The notes: generated by a model from the sequence alone, not told the origin. Counted from the stretch's first letter, positions 23,359 to 33,998 are shown. The stretch is 41,825 bases of DNA from an uncultured Collinsella sp. (GCA_958354105.1 CATWVA010000018.1:1-41825); one strand, 5' to 3'. Translations and numbers: made by a program.

Positions 23359-25260
23359 TCATTCACCAACGTTCTCGCTCAAACCAGGATCAACCATTCT
23401 AAAAATTAATTTCGCTTCCGCATCGGCGACTTCATCATCATGACCGCTCTTCCCAGAATTCGCCATCCCGAGAACCCAAGGCAGCGCCAACAACAACGGC
23501 GTAGCGTATACCGGGGTTGCCATGTAACGAGGTAACGCAATTGGACCTGCGAGCAGAGACAAGTACACAGCAATAACCGGCGCAAAAGAGAGGAGGACCT
23601 CCAGAGGAGATCGCTCAGTCGTCATTCTTGCTCTAGACATGCAGTAGCAGAGCACGATTATTGGAATATACAAGGCATACGTAACCTTATGAAATAGCAG
23701 TGGAACCAGCTCGGCGATCTTGAGGTAAAGGTTATCAAAAATGTCGGAAATTCGAGCAACTACCGGAATACGGAACGAGCCGGCGAACAAAGAATCCATA
23801 TCGCTCGCGGAAGCCGAACCGCCAGAATAAGACTGGATAGCCCCCACTAGCCCCGGATCCCCGGTAGCGGCCGACGCAAGGTTATCTCGATAGAAAATGA
23901 AGCTCTCATCACCCTCGGTAACCCCATCTGGATAGAACAGGGGAAGCATTGTTGCCAGAGCACCATCGAGAAATGTCTTCGGATGCTTGAGCGCCGTCCT
24001 GAAATACCAACTTAGAAATTCAATCTTTTTCTCAGTGGTCGACGACCCTTTCCAGTACATCTTCGTTGCATCAGCACGCGCAGGCTGATACACAGTCCCA
24101 AGTACTTCGGGTGAAGCATAAACGCCTTCAAGAACCCGCCAGTCATCCTGCGTCACTTCGTCCGAATATCTAGACAGGTAATACCCCACCTGCTGCGATG
24201 GAATCGACATCATCTCAGCAGAGCTGCCTTTCACAACGCCCCAAGCAGGCAGTGCGATGTTAGTCCAAACAAAAAACAGGCACACCACGGAACCCGTGAG
24301 CAGAAGAAGCCGAGCCTTATTAGCCCGACAGATAAGAATCAGGGGCACCAGAGAAAGCGCGAGCAAATATATTCCGGTCTTTTTCGTAAGCACAATAAGA
24401 CCCAAGAGCAAAAACCCACCAGCAACCACACGAAAGTTCTTAAGCACTTCCCCCTTTGTGCGAACGGTCTCAAAGTAGAACAGAAGGAAAAGAACCCAAA
24501 CCGCAGCAAATAACGTGTCCTTCGCCATTGTTTGTGCAAACATTGGGAAAAACGGGAGAAGAGACACGAGTGCAACAATACCCCTCCGCAAAATACTGTG
24601 TACTTCCAGCCATCTAAAATAACAAAAACAGACAGCAAACGAAATCGCAGTGAGCACAGCCTGCGACACAGAATACGCCAAGAGCGAGAAGGCATGACTG
24701 CCAAAAACATCCCCGATAGACCAAAAAAGGCCAAACAAGACAGTGTCAAACCAAGGATGGTGATCGCTTGTCAAAGCGAGGCCTCGGGTCTGGAGGAGCT
24801 GCCAAAACGTATCCGGATCTATATTTCCAGGAAAACGAATGAGCATGACCGGGAGCCAGCATGCCAGCACAATTAAAGAGTAACGAAGCAAGTTTGCTTT
24901 AAGTACACAAGAAAACGGAGAGCGAGCGCGAACCTCGTCCTCATCCAGAGATTTTCCTGAGTGAGCGTCGACCCAAGTAAAGACGCAAACGATCAAGACA
25001 TATAGAGCAAGGACGAGCAAGGACATCACGATAATGCAAAAGACGATAGAGCCGACACCCTGAATCAAGGACTCATTTAAATATACGGAATGATAGACCT
25101 GAAGCCCGACAACAAAGCAAACTGCAATCAGAAACGCTGCAACCAACGCAGCAACATCGATTTCGCGAATGCGCTCCTTAAAAAACATAAGCCTCCACAT
25201 GCATATAGAACTTCTTGATGTCAGACACAGTCGCATCCGACGATCAGCCCTTTCATTCAT
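23359..25260 (-). CDS. Polytopic membrane protein resembling DUF6020
   Basis: A protein of up to 633 residues with about 12-13 hydrophobic segments. The segment LIRFPGNIDPDTFWQLLQ and the following SDHHPWFDTVLFGLFW resemble what I recall of DUF6020 membrane proteins, which have a GT-C-like topology and occur in glycan clusters. An extracytoplasmic loop of about 170 residues precedes the last helices. The frame opens at 25260, but an ATG at 25188 directly after GGAGG (3-base spacing) gives a more natural N-terminus MFFKERIREIDVAALV, removing 24 Arg-rich residues. The exact start is unsettled. A TATAAT lies at 25279-25284. First gene of the unit with the acyltransferase. Confidence 0.78.
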   Translation of the reverse strand: MNERADRRMRLCLTSRSSICMWRLMFFKERIREIDVAALVAAFLIAVCFVVGLQVYHSVYLNESLIQGVGSIVFCIIVMSLLVLALYVLIVCVFTWVDAHSGKSLDEDEVRARSPFSCVLKANLLRYSLIVLACWLPVMLIRFPGNIDPDTFWQLLQTRGLALTSDHHPWFDTVLFGLFWSIGDVFGSHAFSLLAYSVSQAVLTAISFAVCFCYFRWLEVHSILRRGIVALVSLLPFFPMFAQTMAKDTLFAAVWVLFLLFYFETVRTKGEVLKNFRVVAGGFLLLGLIVLTKKTGIYLLALSLVPLILICRANKARLLLLTGSVVCLFFVWTNIALPAWGVVKGSSAEMMSIPSQQVGYYLSRYSDEVTQDDWRVLEGVYASPEVLGTVYQPARADATKMYWKGSSTTEKKIEFLSWYFRTALKHPKTFLDGALATMLPLFYPDGVTEGDESFIFYRDNLASAATGDPGLVGAIQSYSGGSASASDMDSLFAGSFRIPVVARISDIFDNLYLKIAELVPLLFHKVTYALYIPIIVLCYCMSRARMTTERSPLEVLLSFAPVIAVYLSLLAGPIALPRYMATPVYATPLLLALPWVLGMANSGKSGHDDEVADAEAKLIFRMVDPGLSENVGE

Positions 25261-25278
25261 TATGACGAAGTCTCCAGA

Positions 25279-25284
25279 ATTATA
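25279..25284 (-). promoter_or_regulatory. Possible -10 for the minus-strand membrane-protein operon
   Basis: A perfect TATAAT on the minus strand, 19-24 bases before the outer start at 25260. No clear -35 is visible. Because transcription would begin near 25272, the inner start at 25188 would have a longer leader. It lies in a 150-base divergent region shared with the GT2 at 25411. Confidence 0.4.
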
Positions 25285-25368
25285 ATCCAGCTCGGATTCA
25301 CATCATCATGGAACAAGACCGAGAGGCGTGACGTAATTACGCAGATAGCATGCAAGGCGAAATAACGG

Positions 25369-25374
25369 TATATT
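25369..25374 (+). promoter_or_regulatory. Possible -10 for the GT2 at 25411
   Basis: TATATT 37 bases upstream of the TTG start, without a clear -35. Confidence 0.3.
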
Positions 25375-25410
25375 CTTAAGCAGGTTTGTTCCACTCTGAA
25401 AGGTACCTCC

Positions 25411-26364
25411 TTGACTATCTCTATCGACGCATCACGCGTTGCCGTCATCATCCCCTGTTATAACGAAGCCGTCACTATCGCTAAGGTAGTAGCCGACTTC
25501 CGCTCCGCATTGCCAGGCGCACCCATCTACGTCTACGACAACAACTCAAGCGATGAAACCGCAAAACTTGCGAAGGAATCGGGCGCAATCGTTCGCCACG
25601 AACCCAGGCAAGGCAAGGGCAACGTCGTGAGGCAGATGTTCCGCGATATTGACGCAGATTGCTACCTCATGGTCGATGGGGATGACACCTATCCGGCGGA
25701 AGCTGCCGCAGCGCTCGCCGCCCCAATCCTCTCTGGTGAAGCGGATATGACCGTGGGCGATCGACTCTCTAACGGTACCTACGCAGAGCAGAACAAACGC
25801 GCCTTCCATGGCTTTGGTAACGACCTCGTCCGCACAATGATTCGCTGGATCTATGGTTATTCCTTCGACGATGTCATGACCGGCTACCGGGCCATGTCTC
25901 GCCCCTTCGTAAAGACTTTCCCAGTCCTCTCCGAAGGCTTTCAGATTGAGACGGAACTCTCCATTCATGCGGTCGATCGACGCTGGAGGATTGCCGACGT
26001 CCCCATCGATTATCGCGACCGCCCAGAAGGTTCGGAGTCCAAGCTCGATACCGTTGGAGATGGTGTAAAAGTTATGTGTGCCATCGCCAGCCTATTTAAG
26101 AACTATCGTCCTCTCAAGTTTTTCAGCCTTATCGCATTGGTACTCGCTCTCGTTGGCCTGATTCTCGGCCTTCCAGTCATTGGAGAATTCTTCGCAACCG
26201 GTCTTGTTCCACGGCTCCCCACTGCAGTGCTTGCGGTAGCCTTCATGTTCCTGTGCGGGCTCTCGCTTGCTACCGGCCTCATCCTTGACAACGTCGCCAA
26301 AACTGAGCGAAAAGAATGGGAGCTTCAGGTCTACCGAGTATTCCAAGAGGGCAGAAAAAATTAA
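25411..26364 (+). CDS. GT2 glycosyltransferase with C-terminal membrane helices, paralogue of the gene at 5811
   Basis: A 317-residue GtrB/DPM-like polyprenyl-phosphate glycosyltransferase, nearly the same as the gene at 5811-6773 over its whole length. It shares VIIPCYNEA, YDNNSSDETA, EPRQGKGNV, MFRDIDADCYLMVDGDDTYP, HGFGN, DVMTGYRAMSRPF and RDRPEGSESKL, then two C-terminal helices. Synonymous differences are common, so the copies are not recent duplicates. The TTG start follows AAAGG by seven bases. It is isolated between divergent membrane genes and a terminator. It would feed lipid-linked sugar to membrane transferases such as the one at 20172. Confidence 0.9.
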   Translation: MTISIDASRVAVIIPCYNEAVTIAKVVADFRSALPGAPIYVYDNNSSDETAKLAKESGAIVRHEPRQGKGNVVRQMFRDIDADCYLMVDGDDTYPAEAAAALAAPILSGEADMTVGDRLSNGTYAEQNKRAFHGFGNDLVRTMIRWIYGYSFDDVMTGYRAMSRPFVKTFPVLSEGFQIETELSIHAVDRRWRIADVPIDYRDRPEGSESKLDTVGDGVKVMCAIASLFKNYRPLKFFSLIALVLALVGLILGLPVIGEFFATGLVPRLPTAVLAVAFMFLCGLSLATGLILDNVAKTERKEWELQVYRVFQEGRKN

Positions 26365-26383
26365 CCGTTCAATTAAGAATAGG

Positions 26384-26417
26384 AAAAGGCCTGAAACCAG
26401 ATGGTTTCAGGCCTTTT
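26384..26417. terminator. Bidirectional terminator after GT2
   Basis: AAAAGGCCTGAAACC (26384-26398) and GGTTTCAGGCCTTTT (26403-26417) form a perfect 15-bp stem with a 4-base loop and terminal A/T tracts on both strands. It separates the glycan genes from the minus-strand wall-enzyme genes. Confidence 0.9.
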
Positions 26418-26551
26418 CATTTACCCCTCTACACAAACGAACGCGCAACAGCCAGGATGGATACCACTTGCTGACATACCAATCTCTCCTAAGCTTGCGG
26501 ATATATGATAATTGGAGACGTAGCCAATTACATTGGCGTTCAAATAACAGG

Positions 26552-27163
26552 CTAGTTGCCCAAATACTGATTTGCCTTCGCAACAAGCCAATTGACGTCT
26601 GTTCCGGCGGGGCAACTTGTTGATGAATACCACTTATGTATCCCAACGTTATCCCCCATCGTCAAATGTCTCCAACCCTTAGATCTTGCAAGTGCAGCCA
26701 TGAGCTGTGCACTTGTATCAAGGGTAGCATACGAAGGCGGATTTGCCGTAGTTCCCACATGCTCGATAGACACCGAGCGTTTATTCCACTCCCAGTCGCC
26801 AACGGCCCAAGCCGTGTCATTGAGACCGACATACTGGTGAATCTGCCCTGGTGCCACGCCATAATGAGCCGAGGCTTCGCGTGTACCCCAAAAAGTATTA
26901 TCAATCTGGAAAAGCGCTGTGCACTCAGAGATGTGAATCACAATCACGCTCCAGTCTTCGCCGTAACGAGACGACGAATAATGGGCACAACCCTTCCATT
27001 GAACTCCAGTTAAAGCAGGTGGAATATAGGTAGCCTTTTCAAAGGCAAAACTCTGATTGGCGGTACCATTATCTTCAGAAAGGGCAAGCGCGCCGCCAGA
27101 AGAAGCCAAGACAAGTCCACTGGTCGACCGAATCGTATAGCCCTCTCCCCTGTTGTAAACCAA
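26552..27163 (-). pseudogene. N-acetylmuramoyl-L-alanine amidase domain, cut off by in-frame stops
   Basis: Encodes about 200 residues: the end of a lectin repeat (GEGYTIRSTSGLVL) followed by an Amidase_2/PGRP-type zinc amidase that cleaves the lactyl-peptide bond of peptidoglycan. Zinc and catalytic features are VIVIHISE (first His), ASAHYGV, SIEHVG, and GIHKWYSSTSCP (second His and Cys). It is in the same frame as the GH25 gene immediately upstream but separated by TAA (27173-27175) and TAG (27167-27169). Its only own start is a TTG at 27163 with no convincing ribosome site and no signal peptide. It would be secreted only if translation continued from the GH25 gene. Most likely the detached 3' end of a former 1,650-codon gene. 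Confidence 0.72.
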
Positions 27164-27172
27164 ATTCTATTT

Positions 27173-30100
27173 TTAAGCGTTGCCTTCGTTACGGGTCCAA
27201 ATTTGGACACCATTACCAGCCGACTGATTGCCGCCCTTGATATCGAGAGGCTTGCAGGATTTAGCGCTAGATATCTCATATGTTCCATCGGAATTCTTGC
27301 GAACATCCCAAATCTGAGCCGCCGTTCCGTTCGAACCATAAAATCCAACTGACGTTCCGGTAGCCGTTGATCCACCAGACACATCGAATACATACGACCG
27401 GTTCGTCATAAGCTGGATGGTATATGACCCCTCAGAAAGAACCCCGACGCTCTTTACGTTAAATCGAACACCGGGCAGCTCCAACGAATCAACCACGCCC
27501 AATGTCGAGGAAGAGCCCGAAACACAGAGATACTGACCTGTAGCTGCATTTTGCAACGCAACCTTGCCGCCAGACAGCGCACTGTGCCACCGCTGAGAAT
27601 CGGCGCCGCTTGATGTCTGCTGGACAAGCTTCCCGTCATCAGCAAGGGAGAGAACCTTCGCAGAGCCGATGCACTCAATCTCAAACGTGTTGTCCAACCC
27701 TGCCACTTTGCTTACATACCATTTTTGCGCAAGCGTATCGTTCGATGTATATAGCTGGACCGGAGCGCCGTCCTCCACGGATCCGCCAGCAACATCCAAG
27801 ACTTTCGAGGCCGTGGCCGACTCAAAGGAAAAAGCACCTTCACTCAAAAACTCTGTAACCTGATGAAGCGTAAACTTTTGAGCAGCGCTTCCATTGGGGA
27901 GATATGCGTCCAAATTCGCCTGAACACTGTCAGAAGCTCCAACAATATCCAAAAACAGGCCAGTCGCCTTATTAATAAAAGAGAGCGTCCCATCGCCGTT
28001 GTCGACTACAGAAAACAACTGATTAGCATTGGCCGAATCACATTCCCACTGTTGGACATTAGTGCCCGGAACGAGCTTGCCGCCATCCACGTCAAGCGCT
28101 TTTTGAGACTTTACATTACGGATTACATAGTAACCGTCGTGATATTCAAAGCTAAACAGCTGAGCAAGCGTACCGTTGCTACTGTAAAGCTGGACATTTG
28201 CCCCACTGGAGCTTGAACCACCGGCAATATCAAGGACCTTACCGGTGGAATTGCAGGCGGGACTCAGAGTGAAATACCCAGCAGGAAGAATATCCTCGCA
28301 TTTAGCAACTGATGGAGAAGTACTAAACAACGCAAAGTGCGAATTGTTATCATTGACGCTCAACTCAACATTTACACCATTGGACGCACCGCCTCCCTTG
28401 GATCCAAGATTGAATCCGGGCCTAAGAGCACTCTCAATGAGATATGAGCCATCGGATTGCTTGGAAACAATCCACTTTTGAGCAAACGTGCCGTTGGAAC
28501 CATACTGAGCAACATTCGTACCAGACGAGGCGTTTCCGCCGGCGACATCAATCACCTTATTGGAGCCAACGTTCGTAAACGTAACATAGCCCTTATCGTC
28601 ATGGGAAACGATCCAACGCTGAGCATTGCTCATATTCGACGTGTGCAACTGGATGTTGGCACTGTTATCTTTTGACCCACCAGAAACATCCAGTACAAAG
28701 GAATAGTTCCTGCTCGAGCTGACGATATACTCGCCATCCGGCAAATCAGACATATGAGCCGCAGCATCAGCATCCTGTTCGGAGCGCAAACATTTAAAGT
28801 CGGATGGTGCAAATGCAACCGATAGCTCGCGCGCATCGCCCCTGGAAACCGTTACAAGCTTGCCAGAATCACTTACACCCAAAGCACAACCAGTTGCAGC
28901 GTTAACGATACGATATAAGCCGTTACCCGCATCTTCGACAGCCCAATCATAAATCTGCGACGAGGGCGACGGACTCCCTTGCTTAACCGCGGCCCCAGGA
29001 ACAATATCCCCATCCTGAGCATATAGGTAGCGATAGGATTTCGCAGACTTTATAGCATAAAGGCCCACTTCATCATCAAATTCAAAGCCAAACGACTGCG
29101 CAATAGTACCATTAGCGCTATACAGCTGAATGGCAGCTCCGCTATCCACGTTGCCGCCAGGTACATCAAATACGCGACCATCAGAAGCCGTTACAACAGC
29201 AGACTGAGAATCGATTGTCTGAGCCTTAGAAACTTCTCCGGCCGTATACAGACGGAATCGCTGCGCAGCGGTACCGTTATCGTCATAAACCTGGACATTC
29301 GCTCCATTTGCAGTGGAGCCTCCGGCAAGGTCCAAGACAAAGCCAGTCCTAATCGCAGAGCAAATCTTGAAAGAGCCGTCACCGCAATCGACAAGGATCC
29401 ATTTCTGAGCCCAAGAGCCATTGGACGCGTACTGCTGAACATTGGCACCTGCTTTTTTGCTGCCGGCAAAAACATCTAAGACTTTTCCCGACTTCACATT
29501 CGTAATGGTCACATAACCATTCTTGTCATAGGAAAACGTCCAACGCTGAGCCTTAGTTGCGTTAGATGCATATAGCTGAAGATTGGCACCGGAATTTATA
29601 GATCCGCCGGCAATATCGAATACCTGACGCTCAGAGACAGAGCCGATGGCATATTCAACGCCCTCATTTACAAGACCCTTGCCCGAAGCAGCGAGATCAT
29701 TGAGCTCCTGGCGAATAGTGCGCGCTGGCGCAAGCGTCCATTTCTGTGCATCAGATCCGTTGTACGTATAAATCTGAAGCGCAGACCCACTCACGCCATT
29801 ACCGCCCGGAACGTCAATGGCTTTACCGGATTTCGAATTTATGAACGAGTATTCGCCATTACCGCAATCAACAATGGACCAATGCTGCGCGCAAGTGCCG
29901 TTGGATGAATACTGGGAAACTGCTCCACCATTGGAGACAGATCCGCCTTGAGCCTCAAAGGGCTTGTCAGAGTTAACGTTTACGATTTCGTACAAGCCAT
30001 TGCCAACCTGTTTAAACGTAAACATCTGAGCCTGACTATTATTGGCGTTATAGATCTGAAGCCGTGCTCGGTTATCAGATGAATCACCGTAGATATCCAT

Positions 30101-31525
30101 GACAAGCTGCGGATCGAGAACGCTCTTTATGGCAAAAGCAGTATCAGTTTTTATGGTTGAAGCGGAAGCGAACGTAAAACGCTGCGCGGCAGACTTATTC
30201 GGAGCCCAGATGCGGACCGAAGTACTATCTGCCGTACTACCACCACTCACATCGAGCACCCAATTGCCCAAAGCGGACTGGATATAGAACCCATTATCGG
30301 CAGTACGAACGTGCCACAGCTGATGTTCGTCCTGGGCATATGCCGCCTGAACAACCGCCGAACCACTTTGAGCGTTACTATCCACCACAGAGAGATACCG
30401 CCCAGTTGCTTCATTCTTGATCCGATATGCCCCCGAGCCAGCTAACTCAAGGATGAAACGCTGATTAGCCGTTCCCTGGGCGCCATATAAAGAAAGGCTT
30501 TCATCTTCGGCGACAGTAACGCTCGAGGAATCTTTTGCAATCGAATCGATGTAGTAAGTTCCATCAGCAAGAGCAAAATCAGGCAGGTTGAGCACATTGA
30601 CAAAATCTGCTGAGGAAAAAGCGCTCATATCGACCGTGTTGGCGGTAATACCGTCAAGGCGCTCAGAAGACGTGTACTGCCATCCATACTGACCGGCGCA
30701 ACTAAATGAAGTTTTGAGTTTAGGGCCGTATTCTGCAATCCAAGACACACGGGGGCGCACGCTTGCGGCCTTTAAATAGGTATCCGTAAACCATCGTCCG
30801 GAATAAATAGAAACGTTGTTAATCCCAAAACCAGAAAGCGTATTAAAATACGCATTCACAATGCCCTCGTATGCCGAAGCGCTATTTGGAGACAACGGAT
30901 TACCGTTGCTGTCATAGAACGCCTCAAGGTCGTAGAAAATCGGTAAAGACAGATCGTATAGACCGTATTTGTTCACGATTTGCTGGGTAAAGTACGCTTC
31001 ACTTGTGGCATCGTTCGAATTCCGGGCGGTGCTAAAGATGTACAGGCCAAACGGAATTCCCAGACGACGGACCTCGCTCAGGTTGCGCTCAAATTGCTTG
31101 TCAAAATGACTCGTTGAATGCGCAAAACGCAAAATAACAGCATCCACGCCTGAGTTTTTGACCTTATTCCAATCAATCGTCCCCTGCCATTCCGAGACAT
31201 CGATGACCTTAAGGGCAGGCGATGCGAACGCCTCGTCGTAACCGTTATAGAACGTTTTAGAAGCGTTGGAGCCGCCCCAATACGGGGAGCCATTAGCCGA
31301 ACGAGTATCGAGTGCCGCGCCAAGCGGCTCCCCATCCATCGAGCTACCGGCAGTATAGGTACCAAGGTCATCGTCGGGATGCGCCTCGCCATAAGCTAAA
31401 CGCTCCTCCAAGGAAGCGTCAACAGGAAGCGGGGCATCGTCAGCAAAAACAGGGGTTGCCCCCAGTCCGCAAAGCAGACCGAGGGCAACTAACAGAGACG
31501 ATACAAGACGAGCATTCTTGCGCAT
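27173..31525 (-). CDS. Secreted GH25 lysozyme with about 20 ricin-like lectin repeats (C-terminal amidase severed)
   Basis: A secreted muramidase cleaving the MurNAc-GlcNAc bond, 1,450 residues. The signal peptide is RKNARLVSSLLVALGLLCGLGATPVFA. The GH25 domain (about residues 107-300) has DVSEWQGTIDW, FYDLEAFYD with the catalytic acid, and WQYTSSERLDG. Then about 20 repeats of roughly 45-50 residues follow the form VLDVxGGSxxxGANVQLYxSNGTxAQKW, a ricin B-like beta-trefoil lectin that would bind wall or host glycans. The frame ends NEGNA-stop inside a repeat; two bases-triplets later the amidase frame follows in phase. The ATG at 31525 is preferred over a TTG (31534). It is close behind the next upstream gene, so they are co-transcribed. 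Confidence 0.85.
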   Translation of the reverse strand: MRKNARLVSSLLVALGLLCGLGATPVFADDAPLPVDASLEERLAYGEAHPDDDLGTYTAGSSMDGEPLGAALDTRSANGSPYWGGSNASKTFYNGYDEAFASPALKVIDVSEWQGTIDWNKVKNSGVDAVILRFAHSTSHFDKQFERNLSEVRRLGIPFGLYIFSTARNSNDATSEAYFTQQIVNKYGLYDLSLPIFYDLEAFYDSNGNPLSPNSASAYEGIVNAYFNTLSGFGINNVSIYSGRWFTDTYLKAASVRPRVSWIAEYGPKLKTSFSCAGQYGWQYTSSERLDGITANTVDMSAFSSADFVNVLNLPDFALADGTYYIDSIAKDSSSVTVAEDESLSLYGAQGTANQRFILELAGSGAYRIKNEATGRYLSVVDSNAQSGSAVVQAAYAQDEHQLWHVRTADNGFYIQSALGNWVLDVSGGSTADSTSVRIWAPNKSAAQRFTFASASTIKTDTAFAIKSVLDPQLVMDIYGDSSDNRARLQIYNANNSQAQMFTFKQVGNGLYEIVNVNSDKPFEAQGGSVSNGGAVSQYSSNGTCAQHWSIVDCGNGEYSFINSKSGKAIDVPGGNGVSGSALQIYTYNGSDAQKWTLAPARTIRQELNDLAASGKGLVNEGVEYAIGSVSERQVFDIAGGSINSGANLQLYASNATKAQRWTFSYDKNGYVTITNVKSGKVLDVFAGSKKAGANVQQYASNGSWAQKWILVDCGDGSFKICSAIRTGFVLDLAGGSTANGANVQVYDDNGTAAQRFRLYTAGEVSKAQTIDSQSAVVTASDGRVFDVPGGNVDSGAAIQLYSANGTIAQSFGFEFDDEVGLYAIKSAKSYRYLYAQDGDIVPGAAVKQGSPSPSSQIYDWAVEDAGNGLYRIVNAATGCALGVSDSGKLVTVSRGDARELSVAFAPSDFKCLRSEQDADAAAHMSDLPDGEYIVSSSRNYSFVLDVSGGSKDNSANIQLHTSNMSNAQRWIVSHDDKGYVTFTNVGSNKVIDVAGGNASSGTNVAQYGSNGTFAQKWIVSKQSDGSYLIESALRPGFNLGSKGGGASNGVNVELSVNDNNSHFALFSTSPSVAKCEDILPAGYFTLSPACNSTGKVLDIAGGSSSSGANVQLYSSNGTLAQLFSFEYHDGYYVIRNVKSQKALDVDGGKLVPGTNVQQWECDSANANQLFSVVDNGDGTLSFINKATGLFLDIVGASDSVQANLDAYLPNGSAAQKFTLHQVTEFLSEGAFSFESATASKVLDVAGGSVEDGAPVQLYTSNDTLAQKWYVSKVAGLDNTFEIECIGSAKVLSLADDGKLVQQTSSGADSQRWHSALSGGKVALQNAATGQYLCVSGSSSTLGVVDSLELPGVRFNVKSVGVLSEGSYTIQLMTNRSYVFDVSGGSTATGTSVGFYGSNGTAAQIWDVRKNSDGTYEISSAKSCKPLDIKGGNQSAGNGVQIWTRNEGNA

Positions 31526-31546
31526 TGTAATCAACCAAGACCCAAT

Positions 31547-33998
31547 CTAACAAAGGGCGATATTACGGTACCAACCCCAAAGCGGCGTATACGTTGTCCC
31601 ATAATAGTTGACCCAGTCATCAAGCCCGCGGACGTTAACGCGACCAATGTTCTCAATTACTTTGCCATCTCCGATATAAATTGCAATATGGCCCCAGATG
31701 GACCCTGCCCACGTATTGGAGTGAGACGGGACAGCAATAATCATACCAACTTTCAAATTAGCGCGGTTGCTGTCATGGCAATAAGACCAAAACATGTCGC
31801 AGGCATCGCCATTTGCATAACCGTAACCCGCCGCGTTAAACACGCGCGATATCCACTCAGAACAGAGGTTAAATCCAGGAGAAGGAGTGGAGTAAGCAAT
31901 GTCGACGAGTCTCCGTTGCGCACCGTTAGCGTCAGCGTAAGGTTGCTCAGAAACAATCGTAGTATCAAAGCGCCACGAGTCGCTACCACCATTGCCAAGA
32001 ACAAGGCCGTTATCGCTGTCCATCAAAGCAAAAGAACCGTCAGCAAGCATCGAATAAATTGCGATGCCACCGCCATCGGCAAGGCGAAGCAGCCACTTTT
32101 GTGCACCAGAACCATTCCAGTCCCATTGCTGAACAGAAGCGCCATTAGATGCGTTAGCGCTCGGCACGTCGAGCGCCTTCCCAGATACAAAGGCAGTCAG
32201 ACTGTAGGCACCGTTTCCCAAAGAACGGACATACCACTTTTGCGCGTTCGTTCCATTAGCGGTATACAGCTGCACTCGAGCTCCGGCACTGCTGGATCCG
32301 CCGGCAACATCCAGAACATGATTACCACTCGATTGGTTCACCACAACGTAATAGCCATCGTCAATAAGCGAAGCCGCAACGAAACGCCATGCCTGAGCAG
32401 CCGTAAAATTATTGGCGTACATCTGAATCGCGGTGCCTGCAGCGGCATTGGCGCCGGTCAAGTCAATCACAGCGCCCGAGACTGCATTCACAAGAACAAG
32501 CCCGCCCATTGGAGACACGCGCGGAATCCAGTGGGAACCTTCCGCCGCCTCCTTAACACTCATCAGCTTGTCGTCAATTTGCGAAAGGTACTTGCCCGAA
32601 TTTGCGCCTTTGATAAGAACCGACCCATCGCCGCAAACACTAACCGACCATTTCTGTGCCAACGTGCCGTTACGATTCCATACCTGTAATTTAGCGTTGT
32701 CCGCCTTCGATCCACCAGAGACATCGATGAGACGGTTACCGTCCACGCGAGAGTAGATCTCGTACAGCCCGTCACGCACAAATACCGTCGGAACCGAAAG
32801 CGTCCATTTTTGCGCGAGCGTTCCATTTTGTGAATAGAGCTGCAGCTTAGTTCCGTTGGCGGAATTAGCCCCTGTCACATCAAGGGCCAAACCGATTTTG
32901 GCGGAAACAAGAGACACGCTGCCGTCGGCATTCATAACGACGCGCCACCATTGAGCAGTTGTACCGTTTTCGGCATACTGCCGCACCGCGGTTCCATTCG
33001 AAACGCCACCGCCGCGGCAATCAAGAACCTTACCCGATACCGCAGAGCGAACCGTATAATATCCCGTCGATTTGTTATACGTAAACGTCCAATACTGGGC
33101 AAGCGTATCGTTGGAACCATAAAGCTGAGTTTGCGCCGAATCGCTCAAAGAACCTCCGGCGACATCGACAACTTGACCGCCGTTGAGCATGGAGCCAAGT
33201 CGATATAAGCCGTCATCGATAGTCTGAGCGATCTTAACGAGATTCCAAACCTGTGCATTCGTAGCGTTCCAGCCATAAACTTGTGCGTTTCCCCCATTGG
33301 CAACGCTGCCGCCAGAAATATCGAGCACAAAGTCGCCAAGGCAGGACTTAATAAAGTAGCCGCCATCTTGACGGGCAACAAAGTCCCAAAGCTGCGCATT
33401 CGTATGGTTGAGAACATATTGCTGGACATTCGTACCGTTTGCGCCGTTACCGCCGGACACATCGAGCGCCTCGCCGCTCCCGACATTGACGAGCAAATAA
33501 TGCCCGTTATACTTTTCGATTCTCCAGCGCTGAGCGGGCGTGCCGTTTTGACCATACTGCTGGACATTGGCGCCGTTATCGCATGAGCCGCCCGAGACAT
33601 CCAGGACCCTATTAGAGCCGGCGTTAGAGATCTCATAGACGCCCTCATCGATATCCGCTGCAGGAAAGTCGGAAATCTGCGGATTCGAAGGCAGAGGAGA
33701 AAGCTCAGTAGGAGCATCCGGGACAGGAGAAAAAACGCCAGCCTCATTATCACCCACGGCAGGGGTCTGGGCATCGTCAGGAGTGATATCACCAGCATCT
33801 CCTGTGGAACCCAAGGAATCCTTTTCAAAAGCACTATCAGCCTCAATCGAATCATCTTCAGTAGACACTACCGGAGAAATTAGGGCCTCATCATTCGGAG
33901 CAGCCAACTCAATTTGAGTAAACTTGAATGGGCGAGCACAAGGCAGCGACCGCGAAGCACGCAGGAATTAACGGCACGAACAGGACTGATTTTTTAAT
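31547..33998 (-). pseudogene. Lectin-repeat wall hydrolase (CHAP/NlpC-like) with frameshifted signal peptide
   Basis: The main frame (31547-33907, 786 codons from a TTG) has about ten ricin-like repeats after an acidic linker. It ends in a Cys-His hydrolase domain: FNLCSEWISRVFN near residue 680, with the likely catalytic Cys, and WGHIAIYIGDGKVI near 739, with the likely catalytic His, as in CHAP/NlpC peptidases. The main frame has no signal peptide, but the +1 frame just upstream (33998 to about 33912) reads KKSVLFVPLIPACFAVAALCSPIQVYS, a good secretion signal preceded by ATT instead of ATG. One extra base at 33911 separates the two frames, so SN-ELAAPND would join them. Either a sequencing error, a mutated gene, or a phase-variable state. 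Confidence 0.75.

Noticed and set aside
5811..26364. Prophage or integrated plasmid
   Set aside because: No integrase, structural, replication or transfer genes are present.
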